A DNA stretch of 33,207 bases from an uncultured Bacteroidota bacterium (GTDB taxonomy: Bacteria; Bacteroidota; Bacteroidia; Bacteroidales; P3): assembly GCA_902778925.1 (NCBI GenBank), contig CACYZN010000025.1, positions 1 through 33,207 on the forward strand. Direction: 5' to 3'. This document shows positions 1-7,500 of this stretch, piece by piece. Each line of letters starts with the position of its first letter. Within the stretch, counting starts at the first letter, position 1. A model generated the notes under the pieces. The model saw nothing but the letters and a program-made list of their open reading frames with translations, made no database searches and was not told the origin of the DNA. The translations under genes were made by a program, and so were the position numbers.

Positions 1-1
1 C

Positions 2-418
2 CCCGACCACGGCACCATCGTCGACTGCCCGCTGCCGCAGGCCGTAGTGGGTAACGTGGTAGGGGCAAGCGACATGGTCTTCCACGTGCGTGCCCGGTGC
101 AAGGACATCCGCTGGCGGCAGTGGTCGCCTTGGAGCGAGGCGCAGCCGGTGGCGCTGAACGCAGTAGAGGCCCCCGACGGCGGCCCCGACGCCCTAACGG
201 TAAGCCCCAACCCCACGACCGGCGCGCTCCATGTCGACAGCCGCGAACCTGTGACCGCCGTCGAGCTCTATTCCCTGGGCGGCGAGCTGCTCCTTGCGCA
301 GCCGGCACACCACAGCACTGCCCTGGACCTCGACATATCGTCCCTTCCCCAGGCACTGTACCTCCTTTTGGTGCACACCGACAAGGGGACACACTCCCGT
401 GTCGTCGCCAAGCAGTGA
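2..418 (+). CDS. C-terminal part of a T9SS-sorted secreted protein (5' end outside window)
   Basis: The reading frame is open from the first complete codon at position 2, so the gene begins upstream; a GTG at 47 is an internal Val, not a credible start. About 138 residues are visible. The first part (VRARCKDIRWRQWSPWSEA) looks like the last strands of a fibronectin-III-like or similar beta-sandwich domain. From about position 200 the sequence LTVSPNPTTGALHVDS, followed by VELYSLGGELL and a final LYLLLVHTDKGTHSRVVAKQ, matches the type A C-terminal sorting domain read by the type IX secretion system. That domain directs proteins across the outer membrane and is then cleaved. The cargo's function is unknown because its main domains lie outside the window. 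The next gene starts 85 bp downstream on the same strand. Confidence 0.85.
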   Translation, partial: PDHGTIVDCPLPQAVVGNVVGASDMVFHVRARCKDIRWRQWSPWSEAQPVALNAVEAPDGGPDALTVSPNPTTGALHVDSREPVTAVELYSLGGELLLAQPAHHSTALDLDISSLPQALYLLLVHTDKGTHSRVVAKQ

Positions 419-502
419 AAAAAAGAACAAGGTGGCTGCAAGTTTGTGCGCTTTTGGGGTACTTATAGGTGGTTATTTATCAATAAAGGAGAGAAGAAAA
501 GT

Positions 503-3154
503 ATGGAGAAAAGGCACGTTGCCAGGGCGTTGGCCCTGGCGTTGATGGTTTTGTTGTCGGCCTCGATGGCCTATGCGCAACCCGGCGGTCCCGGCGGTGG
601 ACCCGGTGGCGGTTTCCCTGGCGGTGGCAGGCCTTCGGGTCGCAGGCCTCCGATGGGTCAGCGCGACTGGAACCAGATGCAGGGCAGCCAGCAGGCCCAG
701 CAGGTGAAGCAGAAGAAGAAAGTGAAGGAGGGCGACACCTTCAAGGTGGTGGGCGAGCTGCGCGACTCGACCACGGGCGAGTTCCTGTCGTTCGTCAACG
801 TGGCCGTGCTCGACAGTGCCGACAGCAGCTTTGTGAAAGGCGCCGCCACCAACCTCGACGGCCTGTTTGAAATCAGCGATGTGCCGGCCGGCAGCTATCT
901 GCTCCGCATCTCGGCCATCGGCTACCAGCGCCGCTTTGTGCCGTTCACCGTAAGCAACAATACCGCCCTCGGCACCTTGCGCGTCAAGGCTGGAGCCACC
1001 ACCCTCGACGCCGTCGAGATCACGGCCGAGAAGCCCCTCTACGCCATGGATGGCGAGAAGATGATATACAACGTCAGCGAAGACCCCAGCATACAGACCG
1101 GCACCACCGAGGACGCCCTGCAGAACGCCCCAGGCGTCGAGGTCGACGTGGAGGGCAACGTGACGCTGCGCGGCGTGAGCTCGGTCGAGATATGGATCAA
1201 CGACAAGCCGTCGAAGCTCACCGAGGAGAACCTGAAGACCTACCTGCAGACTCTGCCGGCCAACGCCTTGGCCCGCATCGAGACCATCACCAACCCCTCG
1301 GCCAAGTATGCCACCGACGCCGAGGCGGTCATCAACATCATCACCTCGGCCCACATCAAGAGCAACCAGTTCGTCAGCTTTGGCGTCAACGGCTCGAACC
1401 AGCCCTTCGCCTCGCCATGGGTGAGCTACATGTGGGCCAAGGAGAAGTGGAGTATCAACCTCTTCGCCAGCGGCCGTTTCTCGCGCCGCGAGAACACCAA
1501 CAACAGCGAGGCCTGGCGCCGCCGCGACGGTGCGGTGCGCGGCACCTACGACACCACCATGTACCAGAAGACCGACGACACCAGCCTCAACTCGTCGCGC
1601 AGCGGCAATATCTTCGTAAACGTGAACTACGAGATAGACTCGATGAGCGAGCTCTCGTTCGACGCCGGCGGCATGCTCAACGGCAACACCAGCTACTCCA
1701 ACCGCATACTGGGGCAGACCTTCTACCAGTCGCCCGTCGACAGCATATTGGACTATTCCATCGCCGACACCAACCACTCGCTGGGAGGCTTCGGCCACGC
1801 GGGTGCCGACTACACCAAGAAGTTCGACCTCGAGGGACACAACCTGCGCCTCGGCGTCAACGCGCGCTTTTCGCACAACGGCAGCCGCGAGTGGTACGAC
1901 CGCGAGTACACCACCTACACCGACCTCGACGAGCACCGCTACCTGCTCAGCAGCAGCACCTCGGGCTCGGTCGACTTCGACGGGCGCTACAACCGGCCCT
2001 ACTCCAAGGACGGCGAGATGAGCTACGGCCTGCGCCTCGAGTACGAGACCTCCGACGCCAGCTTCGACCGCTGGAACGACCGCGAGCAGACTGCCGTCGA
2101 CTCGCTGCGCACCTACCGCTTCCTCAACAGCACGGCTTCGGCCACGGCCGATGTCAACTGGACCCACCGCTGGGGCGGCTTCACCCTCAGCAGCGGCTTC
2201 GGCGCCACCATCGACAACGAGAGCATCGACTACCAGACCACCATGGACTTTGCCGACAAGCAGAGTCTCCCGAGCTATGCGCTGCGCCCGTCGATACACC
2301 TCAGCTACCGCACCGAGGACATGCACAACCTGAAGCTCAACTACTCGATGCGCATGACCAATCCTTCGCTCTCCCAGGAAAGCCGCTTCCGCCGCTACGG
2401 CGAGGACAGCTACTCTACCGGCAACACCGCCGGCCTCAAGGATGCCTTTACCCACAGCATGGAGGCCGGCTGGCAGAAGTTCTTCGAGCGCTTCGGCAAC
2501 GTGGGCGTCGAGGTCTATGGCCGCCTCTCGACCAACGAGATAAGCTCACTCACCGACGCCAAGTTCGACGAATACCTCGACCGTATCGTCAACTACTCTG
2601 TCCCCTACAACATGGGCACCTCGTGGCGCTACGGCGCAAGCCTCAATATGACCTACCGCCCTTCGGGATTCTTCAACGTGCGCCTCTACGCCAACGTCTA
2701 TGACTACGGCTATCGTATGACCTACGACCGTACCGACGACTTGGGAATGGTGACCACCAAGACCGACGAGCGCGAAAAGGTGTCGTGGAGTGTCCGCGTC
2801 AACGCCTGGACCAAGATATTCGACCAGTATCAAGTGCACCTCTCGGCCAACTACAACTCGCCCACGCTGAGCCTCATGAGCGAGCGCAAGGCACGCTACA
2901 GCCTCAACATGGGCGTGCGCAGCGATTTCTTCAAGCGCAAGCTGTCGGTGTTCGTCAACGTGCAGGACATCTTCAACTGGGGCGGCCGCTACGGCTCGGG
3001 TTCAGAGAACACCAACCCCTACTACATCACCAATACGGTCAACAAGATGCTCAACAGTCGCTACATCAGCGCCGGCATCACCCTCCGCTTTGGTAAGATG
3101 GAACTCGAGAAAAACGCCAAAGAAGGCTCTGGCGAGGAGGGCGACAGCCTTTGA
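503..3154 (+). CDS. Outer-membrane beta-barrel protein with carboxypeptidase-regulatory-like N-domain (TonB-receptor-like)
   Basis: I place the start at ATG 503, behind AAAGGAGAG (485-493) and directly before a good signal peptide (residues 1-25, cleavage after AYA). The frame is open back to 446, but that extension would bury the signal peptide. The product is 883 aa. Residues 27-48 are Gly/Pro-rich (GGPGGGPGGGFPGGG). Residues 80-160 form a carboxypeptidase-regulatory-like beta sandwich (VVGELRDSTTGEFLSFVNVAV). Residues 170-275 resemble a TonB-dependent receptor plug (ALQNAPGVEVDVEGNVTLRG, then INDKP and NPSAKYATDAEAVINI). The remainder has the alternating aromatic pattern of a large barrel and ends in ISAGITLRFGKMELEKNAKEG. 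The architecture fits the OMP_b-brl family of Bacteroidota. The substrate is unknown and no SusD-type partner is adjacent. The short acidic tail after the last barrel strand is slightly unusual. Confidence 0.88.
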   Translation: MEKRHVARALALALMVLLSASMAYAQPGGPGGGPGGGFPGGGRPSGRRPPMGQRDWNQMQGSQQAQQVKQKKKVKEGDTFKVVGELRDSTTGEFLSFVNVAVLDSADSSFVKGAATNLDGLFEISDVPAGSYLLRISAIGYQRRFVPFTVSNNTALGTLRVKAGATTLDAVEITAEKPLYAMDGEKMIYNVSEDPSIQTGTTEDALQNAPGVEVDVEGNVTLRGVSSVEIWINDKPSKLTEENLKTYLQTLPANALARIETITNPSAKYATDAEAVINIITSAHIKSNQFVSFGVNGSNQPFASPWVSYMWAKEKWSINLFASGRFSRRENTNNSEAWRRRDGAVRGTYDTTMYQKTDDTSLNSSRSGNIFVNVNYEIDSMSELSFDAGGMLNGNTSYSNRILGQTFYQSPVDSILDYSIADTNHSLGGFGHAGADYTKKFDLEGHNLRLGVNARFSHNGSREWYDREYTTYTDLDEHRYLLSSSTSGSVDFDGRYNRPYSKDGEMSYGLRLEYETSDASFDRWNDREQTAVDSLRTYRFLNSTASATADVNWTHRWGGFTLSSGFGATIDNESIDYQTTMDFADKQSLPSYALRPSIHLSYRTEDMHNLKLNYSMRMTNPSLSQESRFRRYGEDSYSTGNTAGLKDAFTHSMEAGWQKFFERFGNVGVEVYGRLSTNEISSLTDAKFDEYLDRIVNYSVPYNMGTSWRYGASLNMTYRPSGFFNVRLYANVYDYGYRMTYDRTDDLGMVTTKTDEREKVSWSVRVNAWTKIFDQYQVHLSANYNSPTLSLMSERKARYSLNMGVRSDFFKRKLSVFVNVQDIFNWGGRYGSGSENTNPYYITNTVNKMLNSRYISAGITLRFGKMELEKNAKEGSGEEGDSL

Positions 3155-3164
3155 AGGTAAAAAA

Positions 3165-3228
3165 ATGAAAGGTGAAAGGTGAAAATTTTCGGTTTACAAA
3201 TTATTGATAATCACCTTTCACCTTTCAT
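3165..3228. repeat. Palindromic repeat with 7-bp-period arms (18-bp perfect inverted repeat)
   Basis: Arms 3165-3182 and 3211-3228 are perfect reverse complements over 18 bp, separated by 28 nt. Each arm is built of repeats of AAAGGTG (CACCTTT on the other side), and the right side continues with a further imperfect unit to about 3236. It lies 10 bp after the stop codon of the outer membrane protein gene, so its RNA could fold as a 3' hairpin, but it lacks a U-tract typical of an intrinsic terminator. It resembles dispersed intergenic repeat DNA rather than a dedicated regulatory site. Confidence 0.8.
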
Positions 3229-3253
3229 CTTTCACCATTTATCTAAAAAAAGT

Positions 3254-3284
3254 TTTGCCGGTTTGCAAAAAGTTCGTACTTTTG
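3254..3284 (+). promoter_or_regulatory. Bacteroidota-type promoter for tRNA-Gln
   Basis: TTTG at 3254-3257 and TACTTTTG at 3277-3284 are separated by 19 nt. This matches the Bacteroidota primary-sigma consensus TTTG-N19..21-TAnnTTTG. The tRNA begins 30 nt downstream. Confidence 0.85.
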
Positions 3285-3313
3285 CACCCGCTTTCGAAGG
3301 AAAGAATACCGAT

Positions 3314-3387
3314 TGTCCTATGGTGTAACGGTAGCACATCTGACTCTGGATCAGCTTGTCTTGGTTCGAATCCAGGTAGGACAACCA
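3314..3387 (+). tRNA. tRNA-Gln (anticodon CTG)
   Basis: A full cloverleaf can be drawn. The acceptor stem is TGTCCTA (3314-3320) with TAGGACA (3377-3383). The D-arm contains GGTGTAACGGTAGCAC. The anticodon stem TCTGA/TCAGC has loop CTCTGGA, giving anticodon CTG. The T-arm CTTGG-TTCGAAT-CCAGG has one G-T wobble pair near its base. The discriminator is A at 3384 and CCA is genomically encoded at 3385-3387. The gene has its own promoter upstream and terminator downstream. Confidence 0.96.
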
Positions 3388-3424
3388 GAAACAGCCCTGA
3401 TTGCTCGGGGCTGTTTCCTTTTTT
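3388..3424 (+). terminator. Intrinsic terminator of tRNA-Gln
   Basis: A 10-bp stem (GAAACAGCCC at 3388-3397 pairs with GGGCTGTTTC at 3408-3417) is followed by CTTTTTT. It starts at the base after the tRNA CCA end. Confidence 0.9.
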
Positions 3425-3479
3425 AAGTTTATGTTTATCTTTGTTTCAAGGGTCCCCGCCTAATGGCGGTGACTTGATG

Positions 3480-3674
3480 CTACCAGCCGCTGCCGAAGGC
3501 TCCGCCGTCGTCGTGCCAGTTCTCCTGGGCTTGCGTGTTGTAGTCGGGGTCGTAGTCCTGCTCGAAGAACATGAGGTCCTGGAACAGACGGAAGCCGCTC
3601 GAGGCATAGCCCTGCTCGGCCTTGAAGGTGACCGCCGTCAGCGTCGGAGCTATATATACTTTCTTGGTATTCAT
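3480..3674 (-). CDS. Small acidic protein of unknown function (64 aa)
   Basis: This is the third gene of the adhesin-lipoprotein operon; its ATG lies 5 nt after the stop codon of the lipoprotein gene. The N-terminal half is basic to neutral (MNTKKVYIAPTLTAVTFKAE). The C-terminal half is strongly acidic and aromatic (FFEQDYDPDYNTQAQENW) and ends HDDGGAFGSGW. There is no signal peptide, lipobox or transmembrane segment, so it is probably cytosolic. I recall similar small K-YxxP-start, acidic-tail proteins near fimbrillin-like genes in other Bacteroidales, but I know of no assigned function. A precursor peptide or a chaperone-like partner are possibilities only. Confidence is fairly high that it is a gene because of operon spacing and codon use, and low for any function. 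Confidence 0.65.
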   Translation of the reverse strand: MNTKKVYIAPTLTAVTFKAEQGYASSGFRLFQDLMFFEQDYDPDYNTQAQENWHDDGGAFGSGW

Positions 3675-3679
3675 GGCTT

Positions 3680-4549
3680 CTAGAATTCTATTTCAGGTAT
3701 TGCATACATTGTGTTGTACTGCACCGCGAGGGTGGCGTCGAGGGTCTTGGTGCGGCTGAAGAGCTGTTTGCCGTCGGTACCGTAGCCTGTCACCTCGAGG
3801 GTCTTCACCGAGCTGACTGTTATGGGCACGCAGAAGCTTATGCTGCCGCCGTCGGCTATGGCCTTGCCGGGGGTGCCGTCGGTGCTGAAGGTGAAGTGCA
3901 TCTCGCTGGCGTTGACTACGCTTACGTCGCCGTTGGTCTCACCCACCATGCCGCCGGGCACCGCGGGACCCTGCACGGCCCATGTGGCGGTGATGCCGTG
4001 GCGCGGCGCGATGGGTGCGGCCATCGAGCCGTCGCCATAGGTCACTATGCGTAGCGACCCCAGCGTGTAGCTGCAGGCCGAGGCGGTGTCGCTGAGGGTC
4101 AGTTTCAGGCCTCCGGTCAGGTGGTCGAACTTTAGCGACTCGCTGCCGGTGGCGGCTTCGGCGGCCATCGGGAAGATGATGCGGTGGCCGCCGGCAACGA
4201 AGTCGACGTTGAGGTTGTTGATGGTCACAGTGCTGGCGCTGTAGGTTACGCTGTTGCCGTCGGCGTCGATGCTGGCGGGGTAGACGGCCGTCAGGGCGCC
4301 GTCGATGGGAGCGTCGAGGTCGAGGTAGAAGTGACCGTCGTGCTGGGTGATGGTGCGGGCGGTGCCGTTGAGGTTTATCTGCTCGCCCGTAACCCACTGG
4401 GCGTCATTGACGGCGGTGGGGTCGACGAGCACCTTGGCGCCGCCGGTCATCGGTTCGCTGAGCAGGCGTATGCTCAGGGTGTCCTTGGTGCAGGCGGTGG
4501 CCACCGCGGCCATCAGCGCTGCTGCTGCTATTATCTTGTGTGTCTTCAT
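3680..4549 (-). CDS. Fimbrillin-like lipoprotein
   Basis: The protein has 289 aa. Its N-terminus is a lipoprotein signal peptide with lipobox ATAC and the lipid-modified Cys at residue 20, followed by TKD. The mature part is beta-rich with fimbrillin-family features: WVTGEQINLNG near residue 52, then short Ala/Thr/Ser-rich strands, a TAVYPAS segment near 86, and LKFDHLTGGLKLTLSD near 138. The last feature resembles the FxHxLA/TKLxVT stretch of fimbrillin and Mfa-like proteins. The C-terminal strand is YNTMYAIPEIEF. It lies 28 nt downstream of the giant adhesin gene and just before the 64-aa gene. By analogy it is surface-exposed and may be an accessory or assembly partner of the adhesin. An unrelated beta-sandwich lipoprotein is the main alternative. 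Confidence 0.72.
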   Translation of the reverse strand: MKTHKIIAAAALMAAVATACTKDTLSIRLLSEPMTGGAKVLVDPTAVNDAQWVTGEQINLNGTARTITQHDGHFYLDLDAPIDGALTAVYPASIDADGNSVTYSASTVTINNLNVDFVAGGHRIIFPMAAEAATGSESLKFDHLTGGLKLTLSDTASACSYTLGSLRIVTYGDGSMAAPIAPRHGITATWAVQGPAVPGGMVGETNGDVSVVNASEMHFTFSTDGTPGKAIADGGSISFCVPITVSSVKTLEVTGYGTDGKQLFSRTKTLDATLAVQYNTMYAIPEIEF

Positions 4550-4551
4550 TT

Positions 4552-4591
4552 CGTTATATCGTTATACCGTTATTTCGTTATTTCGTTATCA
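4552..4591. repeat. Five tandem 8-bp repeats spanning the adhesin stop codon and the intergenic gap
   Basis: On the + strand the units read CGTTATAT, CGTTATAC, CGTTATTT, CGTTATTT and CGTTATCA. On the coding (-) strand the array supplies the final adhesin codons ATA ACG AAA and the TAA stop. It then forms nearly the whole AT-rich leader up to 2 bp before the ATG of the lipoprotein gene. Confidence 0.85.
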
Positions 4592-7500
4592 CTATCTTTT
4601 GGCTCTGGCCGGCGAGGCGGAGGAGGTAGACGCCCGCGGAGGGGAATACTGAATTCTGAATTGCGAATTTCGAATTGCGAATTTCAACATTGAACAGGCG
4701 GCGGCCCATGACGTCGTAGACTTCGAGGGTGCCCTCCCCTTCCACTATCAGACGGTCGCCGTCGAGGTGGGCGAAGGCTTGATTGTGTGATTGCGATATT
4801 ATGCCATTACCAGAGTCACCGCAGTCGCCTGAGAGGCAAAGTCCCATGGGCAACGGCGGCAGAGGGCCTTTGGCCTGGGCCGGGGCGGTGGTGCTGCGGG
4901 TGGCGTAGTAGAAGGTGAGGGTGGCCGGGGCGGTGGTGTGGACCAGCACAGCCTGGCCCATGGCGAGGCTGTCGGTGGCGACAGGGGCGTCATGGGCTTC
5001 CCAGCGGCCGTCGGGAAGCAGGCTGTAGTAGGGGCAGTCGAGGTGGACCGGGAAGGGATAGGGGTTGCCCACGAGATTCCAACCCGCCAGGTCGTTGGGA
5101 GCGCCGGCGGTGAGGGCGATGCTGTAGCTCGCCTCACTGTTGGGCATGCCGTCGTAGATGAGCGCCTCGTCGGTGGCGGTGCGATAGATGTAGCCGCGGG
5201 CGGGGCTGAAGGTGAAAGAGTGGGTCTTGTAGTTCTGCCAGGTGGCCGTAGGCTCGTCGTAGCGGAAGAGGTCGTAGGGGGCTGTGGTAAAGACGCTGCC
5301 GACGGTCCAGTAGGTCTCACCCTCGTCGTGCACCGGTGTCGCGATGGCCTGCCATCCGTCCCCAATGGAGATGGCTACGGGGTTCACGGCCAAGGTGCCG
5401 CTCTGGTAGGTGATGTTGGTGAAATAACCTGTCACATCGTGGCCGTCGGCGTCGAAGATATGGAACGAGGTCACCGCATTCTCTGTCTTCTCGCCTTCAC
5501 CCGGGATGATGTTGGTCACAGTGCCGTCGGCGGTGGCGGTCCAGGTGAGGGCGTCGGGGACGCCTGTCACGATGAAGTCGTCGTGCGCCATCAGGGTAAA
5601 GGGGGTGCCGTCGTAGAACCTGCTGCCGCTGCCGGCCGTCACCGTGATGGCGGTGTCGTTGGACGTCACCGTCAGCGTCCCGGGGTAGTACTCAATCCAA
5701 TAGTTGGAGGTCTTGTCGATGGTGGTGTCGTTCGGGGCGGTGATTCTTGCATTTTCGATGTAGTTTGTGCATGAACCCACATTGGTCTGGCTGCCGCTGA
5801 AGGACAAGCGTGAAATAACGTCATCATGGACGAGGGCAGGTTCGTCATCGGCCGTCGTACAGGTGTAGTTGTTCGAGGTCAGCGGGGTGCCGTCGTACTT
5901 CTTGGTGGCGTCGGTGGCGGTGATGTCGATAGGTCTCTGTTCCACCGTGATGTTGAAGGTGCTTTCATCGATGCTGCAGCCCCATCCTTGGTGGCTGGTG
6001 GCCGTAACGAGAAACGTGGCGTTAGTGACGGCGAATTCAGGATCGCCATACACTCTGTCATATTCATTATTATTTTGGTCTTTTTTATGTTCTACAGAGC
6101 ATCCGAGCGAGTCCAATTCGATGCCGGACAAACCCGTTATGGAAAGGTCGGAGTACTGATGATATATCCACACATCCCTGATGGCATCGCCGTAGATGAT
6201 GTTTTGATCATTGTCGTAGATGATGTTTTGATTGAGAATGGTGATTTGAGTGATTTTCGGCAAAGGACGAACGTGGATGGCGATTGAATCACAGGTGGTG
6301 TTGCCACAGGAGTCGGTCACGGTCCAGAGTTGTTTGTAGTGTCGCACCCCATTGTCAGAATCGCCCTGAGTTATTCTATACCCCCGAGGATGATAAAAAT
6401 TAAAGCGGGAAGTATCCATCGAGCTTTGGACACTGAAATGCTCCTGCAGACTTGTGCAGTTGGAGTGCAGATTCGTAACCGTTATTTCGGCTGCGACACG
6501 GGTGACGGTGTTTTCGTAGTTGCCGTCGGGGTCGACGCACAGGGTGGTGTCATGAGGTATGTCGAAGGTGGGCCCTGTCGTGTCTTTGACGAGCTGCGCC
6601 TGATAGACAGTCGCCGGGTTGCCGTAGGTATCGGCCACCTCGTAGGCGATGACCAGCGTGTCGGTGCATTGTTCGCCGAGCTTCACCGTTTTCGACGAAC
6701 CCACCAGGCTGACATCCTCGCCCGTGCAGGCGTCGCTGATGCCGAAGAGGGTTTTCAGCTGCGCAATGTTGTGGATGACCAGGATGCTGTCGCTGAGGTT
6801 CGTGGCCAATGCACTCCACAGCGTGTCGTGGGCAGCGACCGGGGGTGTCATGTCGCCACCGCTCACATAGATGACCCTGCTTGCCTGGTCGCAATAGTTA
6901 GGGTTGGAAATAGAGATGGTATAGGTGCGTGCCCACTTCCAGCCGTTGTTGTCAGCCGATATTGTCAAATCATTTGTCGTCACCGCGAAGTCTGTGGATT
7001 GCAGCGTGTCGTTGTTTGCCAGTATCAAATTCTTGATGCTGTCAGCGGAAGGCAGCGCGTCGGTATTGGATGGGGAATAGCATTCGTCCCGGTCTGTGAT
7101 GTTGTCGGGCAAATTGTCCGTTCTAATCAAAAGATCACGGCATTTGATAGTAAGATCGCCTTTGTTGACAGAGACCTTATAGTTGGGGTTTGGCGTTGTA
7201 CAGCTGGCTGTCAGAATGTCGGGGTAGTTGCCCACATTCTCCGAGTTGTCGTTCCTGAAGTAGTGGATTGTTCCGAGGCTGTCGCCGTCGACAAGTCCAG
7301 TGACTGTACCGGAGAAAACGGGGTCGGTGTCTCCGTAGGTTTTGCTGGTGTCATTGACGATGATGGTGGCGGGGCGCGGGGTGATGGAGAGAGTGCCGAA
7401 AATCGTATCGACATCGTAGTGGCAGCTGTGGTCGATGCCGTTGGAGATGCTGTAGGTGAATTTTGCCCCGTTCTCAAGGGTGTCAACATTGATGAGGGTT

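Noticed and set aside
473-2455. A 660-codon open frame antisense to the outer membrane protein gene
   Set aside because: The translation is low-complexity Val/Ala/Gly/His-rich and lacks a recognisable fold; it is a by-product of GC-rich third positions in the real gene.
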